Source of the DNA: Planctomycetota bacterium
GTDB lineage: Bacteria > Planctomycetota > Phycisphaerae > UBA1845
DNA: 64,000 bases
Direction of reading: 5' to 3'
NCBI GenBank assembly: GCA_029558835.1
Contig: JAKQDH010000133.1
Location: 1-64,000 of the forward strand
Of the stretch, positions 44,888-53,129 are shown piece by piece. The stretch's first letter is position 1. Each line of letters begins with the position of its first letter. The translations under genes were made by a program, and so were the position numbers. The notes under the pieces are model-generated. The model searched no databases, was not told the origin of the DNA, and saw nothing but the letters and a program-made list of their open reading frames with translations.

Positions 44888-44971
44888 GAATGCAGAATGC
44901 AGAAGTAAGAATGCAGAAGGAACTTTCGGCGTGTTCTGTTTTCTTCATTCTCACTTCTGCATTCTGAATTC
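44888..44971. repeat. 26-bp imperfect inverted repeat between pilT and pilC
   Basis: Arms at 44888-44913 and 44946-44971 are reverse complements with two mismatches. Both arms consist of the tandem word TGCAGAA/TTCTGCA repeated. It lies in the gap after pilT, where it may act as a partial terminator or mRNA-stabilising hairpin, and separates pilC from the rest of the pilus operon. AT content is higher than in its surroundings. Confidence 0.7.
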
Positions 44972-45025
44972 GGAGAATCATCAAGCCCGGGCCGTTGTCA
45001 ACGCCCCGGCGTCAAGGATGCCCTG

Positions 45026-46234
45026 ATGGCCACCTTCACGTACATCGCCCGTGACCCGCAGGGCAACTCGTTGCGCGGGCAGCTTGCCGCCGCCACGCCG
45101 GCCGAGGCCGCCCGCCTGCTCCGCCGCGAAGGCAAGTTCCCCATCGAACTGAAGGAGCACGCGGCCGCCCCGGTCGAGACCGCCCCCGGCAGCCGGCGCG
45201 TCCGCAAGGTGGAGGTCATCTACTTCGCCACCCAGATGGCCGTCATGGTGGAAACCGGCGTCCCCATCGCCGACGCCCTCGACGGCATCATCCGCCAGAC
45301 GGACCCCGGCGCCTTCCGCCGGGTCCTTACCGACCTGCTCGAACGCGTCGAGGCCGGCACGCCGCTGTCGGAAGCGCTCGCCCGCCACCGCAAGGTGTTC
45401 ACGCCGCTGTTCATCAACCTGGTGCGGGCGTCGGAAATGTCCGGTCGGCTCGGCGAAACCCTGGGGCACATCGCCGCCTACCTCACTCGCCAGCGCGAGA
45501 TCGCGTCCAAGGTTCGCGGCGCGTTCGTCTACCCGATCATCCTCGTGTTAATGTCCGTGGGCATGGTCGTCTTCCTGATGACGTACCTGCTGCCGAAATT
45601 CCTGGTGATTTACAGGGGGCGCACGGCCCTGTTGCCGACGCCCACGCGCATCCTCATTGTGGTAAGCGACGCCCTCACCGGCTACTGGGCGTTCTGGCTG
45701 GGCGGGCTTCTGCTGCTGACCGGCGCCGCGATCCTGTTCCTGCGTACCGCGTCCGGCCGGCGCACCCGCGACTGGCTGGCGCTGCACCTGCCGCTGGTGG
45801 GCAGGATGTTCCACAAGGCCCTCATCACCCGCGCCCTGCACACCCTGGGAACGCTCATCGACTCCGGCGTATCCGTGCTGGACGCGGTGGCCATCACCAA
45901 ACGCATCACCGGCAATCAGTACTTCGCCGAACTCTGGGACAAGGTGGACGCCGACCTCCAGCGCGGCCAGCAGCTCAGCGGGCCGCTCTATGGCTCCGCG
46001 CTGTTTCCACGCCCGGTAGTCCAGATGATCGAGGCCGGCGAACGCTCCGGCTCCGTCGGGCCGGTGATGAAGCGCATCTGTGCGTTCATGGAGGAAGACC
46101 TCAACACCAGCATCCAGCACACCACGCGTCTCATCGAGCCGATCATGATCGTGATTCTGGGCTCCGTCGTGGGCGCTATCGCCATCGCCCTGCTGTTGCC
46201 GATCTTCACGATGTCCAAGATCGTGGGCCACTAG
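45026..46234 (+). CDS. pilC: Type IV pilus inner-membrane platform protein PilC
   Basis: A 402-residue polytopic protein of the GspF/PilC family. Two T2SSF domains (~65-190 and ~270-390) are joined by membrane helices (YPIILVLMSVGMVVFLMTYLL and YWAFWLGGLLLLTGAAILFL). Typical blocks include FATQMAVMVETGVPIADALDG, ALHTLGTLIDSGVSVLDAVAI and PRPVVQMIEAGERSGSVG, with a final helix IMIVILGSVVGAIAIALLLPIF. It anchors the motor ATPases and drives pilin entry. Confidence 0.93.
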   Translation: MATFTYIARDPQGNSLRGQLAAATPAEAARLLRREGKFPIELKEHAAAPVETAPGSRRVRKVEVIYFATQMAVMVETGVPIADALDGIIRQTDPGAFRRVLTDLLERVEAGTPLSEALARHRKVFTPLFINLVRASEMSGRLGETLGHIAAYLTRQREIASKVRGAFVYPIILVLMSVGMVVFLMTYLLPKFLVIYRGRTALLPTPTRILIVVSDALTGYWAFWLGGLLLLTGAAILFLRTASGRRTRDWLALHLPLVGRMFHKALITRALHTLGTLIDSGVSVLDAVAITKRITGNQYFAELWDKVDADLQRGQQLSGPLYGSALFPRPVVQMIEAGERSGSVGPVMKRICAFMEEDLNTSIQHTTRLIEPIMIVILGSVVGAIAIALLLPIFTMSKIVGH

Positions 46235-46237
46235 GTA

Positions 46238-46366
46238 GCTCCACACCGTGGGTAAACCGGCAGCAAGACCGCGGTGGCGCGGCCAAGCGCAGCGCCGCCA
46301 CGTCTTCCCTCCGACGGGCGGCCGGTGCACCGGGATGGAGGCGCCCGCGGCTTGGGCCCGGCACTC
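46238..46366 (+). repeat. Dispersed palindromic repeat, copy 3
   Basis: Begins GTAGCTCCAC (46236-46245) just after pilC, includes the left arm GGTGGCGCGGCCAAGCGCAG at 46273 and a diverged right arm ending near 46366. It is the most complete copy together with that at 60997. It lies in the 300-base gap between pilC and the convergently transcribed second ATPase gene, which otherwise shows no gene. Confidence 0.6.
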
Positions 46367-46533
46367 TCCCCGTATCCCATTCGCGTGGTCTTGTTTAGAG
46401 ACCCGGGCGCCGGGCGAGACCAGGCGACAGGGACACGGGGGACGTGCGTAGACGGCGTTCCTCCGTCTTCGTCCTGCCTTCTGACAAGGTGGGAATCCGG
46501 CGCGCAGGGAACCCGGTCGGGCGGCGGGGAGGC

Positions 46534-47817
46534 TCAGATGTCCATGTCGATGACGCGCATGGCTTCCTCGAGCGTGGTGACGCCGTTGGCCACCGCGACT
46601 TTCGCCCACGAGCGCAACGGGATCATGCCGTCGCGGCGGGCCTGTTCCTCGATCACGTCGGGCGTCGCCTGGCGCTCCACGAGCTGGCGGATGGCATAGG
46701 TGGCCGCCAGAATCTCGAAGAGGGCGATCTGCTCGCGGTAGCCGGTCCGGTTGCAGGCTTCGCAACCGCGGCCCTGGTGCAGGACCGGCCGGGCGCCTTC
46801 CTCCAGCAAGTGACGCACGTCGTCGAAGGTGGGTAGCACCCCGGTGGGGTCGAGCGCCTCCCCGCAGTGCTGACAAATGCGGCGCAGCAGGTGCTGGGCA
46901 ATGACGCCGCGGAGCGCCCCGGCCAGCAAGTGCGGGTGAGCGCCCAAGCCGAGCATGCTGTGGATCGCCCCGGCCGCCCGCGTCGCGTGCAGCGTGGCGA
47001 AGACAAGCTGGCCCGTGACGGCCGCCCGCACCGTCGTCGTCGCCGTGATCGGATCGCGCACCTCGCCGACCATGATCACGTCCGGGTCCTGCCGCAGCAC
47101 TGCCGGCAGCAGGTCGGCGAAATCCAGCCCGATCTTGAGGTTGACCTGGCTCTGGTGGGCGCCGGGCAGGTCGAACTCGACGGGGTCCTCGATGGTGTTG
47201 ATCTTGCGGGTGCCGTCGTGCAGGTGATTAAGAAGCGCGTACAGCGTCGTGGTCTTGCCGCTGCCCGTGGAACCGCTGACCAGGATGAGGCCGTGCGGTT
47301 GGTGGATGATCGAGTCGAGGACGTGCCGCGCTCGACGCGGCAGGCCGAGGTTCTCCAGGTCGAAAAGCCGGTTACGTCGGTCGAGGATGCGCAAGGCCAG
47401 GTCCTCGCCGAAGAACGTGGGCATCGTGCTGACACGGACGTCGATGGGGTGCGGTCCGTCGAGCACCATGATCCGCCCGTCCTGCGGGCGACGGTGCTCG
47501 GTGGCATCCAGGCGGGCCTCGACCTTGGCCACGCCGATGAGACGGTCCGCCCACGACTTGGGCACGCGCCCGAGCTGATGCAGCATGCCGTCGCAGCGCA
47601 TGGCCAGGCCGCAGCCGTCGTGCTGGGCCGTGCAGTACAGATCGCCGGCGCGCTGGTGAGCGGCGTAGCGCACCAGCGTCTCCAGCGCCTCGCTCGCCAG
47701 CGCTTCCCGTTCCAGCAGGTCACGCACCACCGGGACCATGACCGGCTCGACCGGGCGCGCGTCGGTCGCCGTCCCCGCGCCGACCACCGCCCCTGAAACA
47801 CAGGCCGCACTGCTCAT
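46534..47817 (-). CDS. Second GspE/PilB-type secretion ATPase
   Basis: A 427-residue ATPase without the MshEN domain of the PilB at 42.0 kb. ATG 47817 overlaps the stop of the preceding STAS gene (ATGA). Walker A is GSTGSGKTTTL (~182), followed by TIEDPVEFDL, Walker B MVGEVRDPITA (~246) and FATLHATRAAGA. Zinc-type Cys pairs are CQHC (~312) and CEAC (~353), so it belongs to the GspE rather than the PilT group. It may power a minor pilus or type II secretion system, or support PilB. No platform protein of its own lies nearby. Confidence 0.88.
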   Translation of the reverse strand: MSSAACVSGAVVGAGTATDARPVEPVMVPVVRDLLEREALASEALETLVRYAAHQRAGDLYCTAQHDGCGLAMRCDGMLHQLGRVPKSWADRLIGVAKVEARLDATEHRRPQDGRIMVLDGPHPIDVRVSTMPTFFGEDLALRILDRRNRLFDLENLGLPRRARHVLDSIIHQPHGLILVSGSTGSGKTTTLYALLNHLHDGTRKINTIEDPVEFDLPGAHQSQVNLKIGLDFADLLPAVLRQDPDVIMVGEVRDPITATTTVRAAVTGQLVFATLHATRAAGAIHSMLGLGAHPHLLAGALRGVIAQHLLRRICQHCGEALDPTGVLPTFDDVRHLLEEGARPVLHQGRGCEACNRTGYREQIALFEILAATYAIRQLVERQATPDVIEEQARRDGMIPLRSWAKVAVANGVTTLEEAMRVIDMDI

Positions 47818-48179
47818 GCGTGGCACATCTCCCTCGCCCGCCGGGCGTCGTCGGCCACCGGGATTACCCGGGCCATCCCCACCAGCTCGAACATCTGGTT
47901 GATGCGCGGCGGCACGCTGCACAGGACCATCTTGCCGCCGGCCTCGGTCAGATCATGCTGCAACGCCAGCAGCGACGAGATGCCGGCCGAGTCCAGAAAC
48001 GCCACGTCGGCCAGGTTCAGCACCACCGCCTGCGTCGCCGCCTCCTGCCCCGAAGTCTCCCGCAAGAGCGTCTTGATCCGCTCGTCCACGCCGCGTCCGA
48101 TCCGGCCGGACACCTGCACTTCGTACACCCCGTTATCGGGCTGCGCCAGCGCCAGGGATACCGCTTCCTGTGTGGACAT
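47814..48179 (-). CDS. STAS-domain anti-sigma antagonist-like protein (second copy)
   Basis: A 121-residue single STAS domain. Phospho-acceptor region VAFLDSAGISSLLAL matches SpoIIAA/RsbV closely, and VVLNLADVAFLD with MVLCSVPPRINQMF supply the other strands. It overlaps the second pilus ATPase gene by 4 bases and so is co-translated with it. Only about a quarter of residues look shared with the first STAS protein, so recent duplication is unlikely. Confidence 0.88.
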   Translation of the reverse strand: MSTQEAVSLALAQPDNGVYEVQVSGRIGRGVDERIKTLLRETSGQEAATQAVVLNLADVAFLDSAGISSLLALQHDLTEAGGKMVLCSVPPRINQMFELVGMARVIPVADDARRAREMCHA

Positions 48180-48551
48180 GGGTGGTTTGCTCCGGGAGCG
48201 ACGTTACCGGCCCGCTCCTGCACAGACGCCGCAGGCGCTGCGCTCCGCGCAGACCGCCGACGAGCGCGCCGTCTTACGGATTTGTCGGCTGCTTGCCGCC
48301 CGCGCTGTGGTCAATTGTCCCGCCGGCTCGTCCGGGACGCCTGGCACCGCCGCACCCACCGAGGCGCGATAACCGGGCAATACCCGCTCAGCCGCAAGTT
48401 CCCTCGCTGGCCACTGCCCACCCCGCGCGCACCCCCCTCTTGCCTCCTGCCTTTCCTCTGTTGCCTTGCCGTCGCTGCCGCGTTCGGGCACACTGCGAGC
48501 GCGCGATGTCGACCGACCCTCGGGACGCGCGCGTCGCGGAGGTAGTCTCAT
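48180..48551. other. Divergent intergenic region between STAS gene and cyclase gene
   Basis: About 370 bases with no supported gene; the reading frames found are overlapping shadows. It should hold promoters for the STAS-ATPase pair (leftwards) and the cyclase (rightwards). I see no clear -35/-10 pair or repeat. Confidence 0.45.
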
Positions 48552-49223
48552 ATGAACCACCCAGATCCCGCGCGTTGGGAGTGGCTCGACATCTCCGTGC
48601 CGTTGCACCCGCAGACGGTGCATTGGCCCGGCGACGACCCCTTCACCATCCAGCAGGTGCGCTCCCTGGAGCGCGGGGACGAGTACAACCTGTCGCAACT
48701 GTCTATGAGTGTGCACACGGGGACGCACATCGACGCTCCGGCGCATTTCCTGGCAGGCGGTGCGACCATTGACAAGATGCCGCCCGACCTGATGGTGGGG
48801 CCGGCCGTCGTCATCGGCATCCGCGATGCCGAGGCGATTCGACCGGCCGAGCTGGCCCGACTCGACCGGCCCGTCGGTACGCGGGTCCTGTTCAAGACAC
48901 GCAATTCCACGCGCCACTGGGCGGCCGAGCCTTTCCTGGAGCGATTCGTGCATCTGACGCCGGACGCAGCCCGCTTCCTCGTCGAACACGGCGTGCGCGT
49001 CGTCGGGATCGACTACCTCTCGATCGGAGCGTTCGCGGGTGATGGCGACGTCACGCACCGGGTACTGGCCGAGGCCGGCGCGTGGGTGATCGAGGGGCTG
49101 AACCTCTCGGCGATCGAGCCCGGTTCGTATGAACTGGCATGCCTGCCGCTGCGCATCCGCGGCGCCGAGGCGGCCCCCGCCCGGGCGCTGCTGGGCCGAC
49201 CCGTCAGTCTGTTGAAGAAGTAG
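48552..49223 (+). CDS. Cyclase family protein (kynurenine formamidase-like)
   Basis: A 223-residue metal-dependent hydrolase of the cyclase/KynB fold. The family signature HTGTHIDAPAHF (~57-68) is intact, and DYLSIGAFAGDGDVTHRVL and EGLNLSAIEPGSYELACLPLRI fit the rest. Members include arylformamidases of tryptophan breakdown and isatin hydrolases. No kynurenine pathway genes lie nearby, so the real substrate is open. Confidence 0.85.
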   Translation: MNHPDPARWEWLDISVPLHPQTVHWPGDDPFTIQQVRSLERGDEYNLSQLSMSVHTGTHIDAPAHFLAGGATIDKMPPDLMVGPAVVIGIRDAEAIRPAELARLDRPVGTRVLFKTRNSTRHWAAEPFLERFVHLTPDAARFLVEHGVRVVGIDYLSIGAFAGDGDVTHRVLAEAGAWVIEGLNLSAIEPGSYELACLPLRIRGAEAAPARALLGRPVSLLKK

Positions 49224-49401
49224 CGTCGGCCCCCTGTGGCCGCCGTAGGACGCCGCTGACGCACGGGTCTTCGAGCACCCCGTCGCCGACGAGGCATTCT
49301 TCGACTGACTGTTGGGGAAGCACATGGCGGCGCTGCGCTTGACCATGCCCCCCTGGCCCCTGCTGGTGTCCTTATTGTGTGGGGCCGCTCGGTTGAAGGC
49401 G

Positions 49402-49827
49402 CTATCTCATGTTGAAACCGCAGCCACAAGCGCCGCACTTACAGAGAATCCAGCCGCAGGTAACACATTCCACGTCCACGGAGTCGTCTAAGCTCGACTT
49501 ACAGGACCAGCAATGCGTGGTTCTGCGGTGACGCCCAGGAGCCGTAGGATCGACCCGGCGGATGCCCTCCCAGGCAACACCGAGAAAGGCCAATTGCGCT
49601 TTGTGCCGCTCTTCGAGACTGAGGTCGGTCAACACTTCGAGGTTCTCGGGGGATGCAACCCGGCGCTTGTCTTGCGGCCCAGGGCCAACCTGCACGCGGC
49701 AGCCAATGGAGTCGGTCGGAGATTCGAATAAATTCCTGTTTCGCGTGAAACCGTCGAAGATGCCGATGTATCCCTGCGTCTTGTGACGAACGAGCATTCC
49801 TTCCCGCAATCTCCCCACTTCGCTCAT
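49402..49827 (-). CDS. Unknown small protein with C-terminal zinc ribbon
   Basis: A 141-residue protein of unknown family. The N-terminal half looks like a small beta-barrel (Tudor/SH3-like): GMLVRHKTQGYIGIFDGFTRN and DKRRVASPENLEVLTDL. The C-terminus has a Cys-rich block, C-x2-C-x11-C-x2-C (WSCKSSLDDSVDVECVTC), then CKCGACGCGF, suggesting one zinc ribbon and further ligands. Such proteins often bind nucleic acids or regulate another protein. It is isolated, with the fragmentary region at 50-53 kb nearby. Confidence 0.62.
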   Translation of the reverse strand: MSEVGRLREGMLVRHKTQGYIGIFDGFTRNRNLFESPTDSIGCRVQVGPGPQDKRRVASPENLEVLTDLSLEERHKAQLAFLGVAWEGIRRVDPTAPGRHRRTTHCWSCKSSLDDSVDVECVTCGWILCKCGACGCGFNMR

Positions 49828-50194
49828 GGCTGTGCGACCCTGTTCACCTACCCTGAAGGCCGGTGAGGCATCGAACCCGAGAAAGCCCTGACATCACAGC
49901 GGGCAGGTGCAGTACCTGGTTAGGAAGCTGGCTCACACTCTGACCGGACCTCCACCACCTGCCGGCCCTGCTCGGCGCCGCGAACAGCGAGATACCACGG
50001 GAAACCCGCGACGCGAAGTGGCGCGGTACCGATTGGCAAGACAATAGGACCATACGCAACACTGGTCTTGCACTCCCCCGGCAAACACCGCAGAGCCGAC
50101 ACCTGACAGTTGACACCCCAGACGCGGCTCGCCAGCCAGCTCGCCTTCGTGCCGCTTCGTGCTCGTCGTGGTGTTCTGCTGCCTCGCACCCGGC
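49828..50194. other. Gene-free stretch
   Basis: About 370 bases with no supported gene. The sequence is less GC-rich than neighbouring genes. No repeat, terminator or RNA feature seen. Confidence 0.4.
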
Positions 50195-51412
50195 TCAATC
50201 CTTCCGCGGCCAGAACACGTAATCCTTCTCGCGCCAGCGCTCGTCGTGCTGGCCGCCGTCGTCGGTGAGGTTGACCCCGACGGTGTGGAGCTTGAAGCTC
50301 GCGCGACGCTTCTGGTAGACGAAGTAATCACCGCTGAACGGATCAATCCGCAGCGGCCCGATGTCGCCGCCCTGCAGTTCATCGAGGGAGGGCGGGAACT
50401 TGCCGTTCTCCTTGTGATAAACGTGGAGACGCAAGATCAGGTGAGTCGCCCGGCGTAGCGAGCACAATCGCTCGTCCAACTGGCGGGCGCGGACGAAACC
50501 GGAGTCCACAAAGGACGCGACGGGCGAGCCCTCGATCTCCTTTACGATCTGGTCAAGCCGCTCCGTCCGTCCGGCAGCAACATAGTACGGCTGGGCGGTC
50601 CACTCATCGAGTGCGTCGTAGTACCGATTCACGGTGGCGAGCATGCCCTTCCTGGCCGCCACGGGCTCGGCAACATCGCGGCAGATGAAGTCCCAGGCCT
50701 GCACGCGTTCCACCAGCAACACCCTGCTCAGCGGATTGAACGACGGATCGGCCGCCTGGAGCCTGGGTAGCAGTTCCACCGCCAGGGCGTCGCGGTCTGC
50801 GCTCGCTTCGAGCACGGTGAGCAGCGCCTCGTATGCCGTGGCACTGCTAGCAACCGCTCTCAGCCGGGCCATGGTGTCCGGGCGCGTGTCGATGTGGTGG
50901 GCTGACCGGATGGTGAGCAGCGCATTGTCAACGAGCTTCTGCGGCTCCCCTCCGCCCAGCGCCCGGAAGCCCTCCGCGAGCAGTCCCCTTGCCCCGTCAC
51001 GGTGCTTGGGATCGGCCATCAGGAGCACGGCCGCCAGCGGAGTATCCGCGCCGGCGCCGCTCGCTCCGTCGCCGCCTCCCACGCTGAAGAAGCACTCCTG
51101 CTGCGCGGCAGCCTCCTTGAACTTCTCCAGCCCGCGCTGATTGCGGCGCAGCCACTCGGTGACGGCCGCGTTCTCCGTCCACGGCTTATCCGTGGTGTCG
51201 CCCCAGTCGCCCTCGAACGGGGTGATGAGCTGGTACGCGGCCTGGTACGTGTCAAAGGCGTTGTTCTTGACGTGGCCGCCGAACGTCTCATTAATCCACG
51301 CGATGTAATTGACGGGCTTCTCCGGATCCGGCGCTGGCGGCCTCGGCTCCGCCCCCCAGGCCACAGCACCAAACGCACCCACCACACCGCCGGCAATCAG
51401 CATCCTTCGCAC
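50195..51412 (-). CDS. Secreted protein with C-terminal 'DPF-DYVFWP' module
   Basis: Start GTG 51412 is preceded by GAGGAGG at 6 bases and gives a signal peptide (RRMLIAGGVVGAFGAVAWG). The 405-residue mature protein is mainly helical. The last ~80 residues match the end of the much larger protein at 18.3-21.3 kb: GKFPPSLDELQ, LRIDPFSGDYF, NLTDDGGQHDE and KDYVFWPRK. The helical part preceding it (AALRAVASSATAYEALLTVLEA) also resembles the larger protein's helical region. I infer a planctomycete-specific secreted family; function unknown. Confidence 0.75.
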   Translation of the reverse strand: MRRMLIAGGVVGAFGAVAWGAEPRPPAPDPEKPVNYIAWINETFGGHVKNNAFDTYQAAYQLITPFEGDWGDTTDKPWTENAAVTEWLRRNQRGLEKFKEAAAQQECFFSVGGGDGASGAGADTPLAAVLLMADPKHRDGARGLLAEGFRALGGGEPQKLVDNALLTIRSAHHIDTRPDTMARLRAVASSATAYEALLTVLEASADRDALAVELLPRLQAADPSFNPLSRVLLVERVQAWDFICRDVAEPVAARKGMLATVNRYYDALDEWTAQPYYVAAGRTERLDQIVKEIEGSPVASFVDSGFVRARQLDERLCSLRRATHLILRLHVYHKENGKFPPSLDELQGGDIGPLRIDPFSGDYFVYQKRRASFKLHTVGVNLTDDGGQHDERWREKDYVFWPRKD

Positions 51413-51494
51413 GGAGCACCTCCTCACGGGATCGGCCACGCGATGCAGGCAGCATCCGCCGCCTGTATGCCGAAGTTGGCGAGCCTTCACACTG

Positions 51495-51713
51495 CTACCG
51501 AAACTGGCTGAAGGTCTTGAGAAGTTTCATCGTTGCTTCGTACTCGAGACGACTGCCCTCGAAGTCGCACCTGTATAGACCCTGCAGATTCGACGGCAGG
51601 GTTACGCCCCGCTCGACCAAGAGAATCACTTTCCGACCGTAGAGGGCCATTGCGGCACCAATCTCGATAAGGACGTTGTCGTTGATCTTGGTGTGCTTCT
51701 GGCCAGAGTCGCG
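51495..51713 (-). pseudogene. C-terminal fragment of a TIR-like nucleotide-binding protein
   Basis: A 72-codon frame without a usable start; a stop codon (TAG, 51714-51716) precedes it directly. The translation contains NDNVLIEIGAAMALYGRKVI followed by LLVERGVTLPSNLQGL, which matches the last part of prokaryotic TIR-like domains ('xNVxFExG...' and 'V-L-L-x-E-G-V-x-L-P-S-x-L-x-G'), used as NAD-degrading effectors in some antiphage systems. The N-terminal half, with the catalytic Glu region, is gone. I infer a decayed defence gene. Confidence 0.6.
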
Positions 51714-52001
51714 CTAATCACTTTACCCTTCGTTGGTCGCGCGCCATCCAACGGTTATCACCGCGTCCTATGCGGATCCGCACAATAACCTCCTCGATGC
51801 CCTCAAAGCCCGTAAATCGTCGGTTCGCTCATGATACGTTCCGATCGGTGCGGGCACGGTTTGCGCGTACTCCGTATAGCTTCCGCCGGGCTGGAAGTCA
51901 ACGGGCGACAGGGGTGACAGGCGTTGCCACGGCGGGGCAGGCCGCAGCCAGAGCCGCCTCCCGCTTCGGGGGCGGCCCGATAAATAGTCCTGTGGCAAAA
52001 A

Positions 52002-52030
52002 TTGACACAGGCGGGTCCGCGTGCTATGCT
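52002..52030 (+). promoter_or_regulatory. Promoter of the ParD-type gene, giving a leaderless mRNA
   Basis: TTGACA (52002-52007), a 17-base spacer, TATGCT (52025-52030). The expected transcription start, 6-7 bases after the -10, coincides with the ATG at 52037. No Shine-Dalgarno sequence fits before this ATG, consistent with leaderless translation. Confidence 0.6.
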
Positions 52031-52036
52031 TCTGGT

Positions 52037-52390
52037 ATGGCTACGCGAACCACCATGAACGTCTCCGTCACACCGGAACTGGAGGAGTTCGTCCAGACCC
52101 TCGTCGCCAGCGGGCGGTATCACTCGGCCAGCGAGGTCTTCCGCGAGGGGTTGCGCCTGCTCGAACAGGCCGAGCGCGGCCGGCTGCTGGGCAAGTGGCT
52201 CACCGAGGGGCTATCCCCCGAGGAGGAAGCCAAGCTGCCCGCGGATGTGCTCAAGCGTGCTCGCCAGCTTGTCCGGGCCAAGGTCCGCGCGGGCCTCGAC
52301 GCCGCCCGGCGCGGCGAGCTGCTCGACGGCGAAGAGGTCTTTCGGGATATCCTTGACCAAAGCCGCCGGCGGCGCGCATCATCTAAGTGA
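52037..52390 (+). CDS. ParD-family antitoxin (CopG/RHH type)
   Basis: A 117-residue antitoxin. The N-terminal ribbon-helix-helix is visible (MNVSVTPELEEFVQTLVASGRY, then SASEVFREGLRLLEQAE), as in ParD. The C-terminal part, which should bind the toxin, is a charged helix pair ending in RRRRASSK. It is longer than ParD from plasmid RK2 (83 residues). The promoter places transcription start at the ATG, so translation may be leaderless. The stop overlaps the ATG of the ParE-type reading frame, the standard antitoxin-toxin order, but that frame is broken. Confidence 0.85.
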   Translation: MATRTTMNVSVTPELEEFVQTLVASGRYHSASEVFREGLRLLEQAERGRLLGKWLTEGLSPEEEAKLPADVLKRARQLVRAKVRAGLDAARRGELLDGEEVFRDILDQSRRRRASSK

Positions 52391-52692
52391 TGAATCGCTA
52401 CGTCGTCACGGCCCCCGCACGGGCAGACCTGCTTGCCATTTGGCATTACATCGCGTAGCAGAGCGGCCTTGACCGCGCCGACCACGTGTTCACAGAACTG
52501 CAGTACGCCATGCAGAAGCTCGCGGAAACGCCTGGGATGGGTCACGTCCGCGAGGACCTTGCGGACGAATCGTTGCGCGTCTGGCGGGTCTTCTCCTTCC
52601 TGGTCATCTACCGCCCGGACACCTCACCGCTTCACGTCATACGCGTTCTGCACGGGGCCCGCGACCTCGAGGGCCTCCTGGGCGACGAGTAA
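52390..52692 (+). pseudogene. ParE/RelE-type toxin gene with in-frame amber codon
   Basis: ATG 52390 begins a ParE-like frame (MNRYVVTAPARADLLAIWHYIA) which stops at TAG 52456-52458 after 22 codons and continues in the same frame to 52692. The continuation (QSGLDRADHVFTELQYAMQK..., then GMGHVREDL and VIYRPD with IRVLHGARD) completes the family pattern. Only this one codon breaks it; 'YIA-x-QSG' normally has Glu or a similar residue, one base from TAG. The toxin is therefore probably inactive, leaving an orphan antitoxin. Confidence 0.8.
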
Positions 52693-52781
52693 CGCTTCGG
52701 GTCGTGCACGGCCAGCCGGGCTGATGCGGCACACCGTGCCTTCGCGTAGACTTCCACTGCTCAAATTTCTGACTCTACGTC

Positions 52782-53075
52782 TTATTGAAAGCGTCGCACC
52801 TTGGCATCGGTGACGAGCATGCTGACGCGGCGGTCGAGGGGGCCGGCGGGAATTGTTGGACAGACTTGCTCTTCGAAAGCCAGCGCGCAGGCGATGCCGG
52901 CGAATTCCGGGTGCGCAAGGAAGCGATCGTAGAAGCCCCGGCCGCGGCCCAGGCGGTTGCCGTACTCGTCAAAGCCCAGCCCCGGCACCACCATCAAGTC
53001 GACAGTCACCGGCTGGGCCGGCACGCCCGCCTCGCGCCCGTGCCGTGCACTCCGTGTCCCTACCTCGCGCTCCAA
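52782..53075 (-). pseudogene. 5-formyltetrahydrofolate cyclo-ligase, C-terminal half only
   Basis: Encodes the C-terminal half of the folate enzyme (MTHFS): DLMVVPGLGFDEYGNRLGRG, then RGFYDRFLAHPE, CALAFEEQVCPTIP and VSMLVTDAK. Full-length enzymes have about 190 residues; here there are 97 and the N-terminal ATP-binding half is absent. The region before it is the 3' end of the kinase gene, so the 5' part was lost by rearrangement. A stand-alone product is unlikely to be active. Confidence 0.65.
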
Positions 53076-53129
53076 ACGCGTCGGCTGCTGACGGGGCGAA
53101 AGCGCCAGTACGCATGTCAGCCGTCCGAC

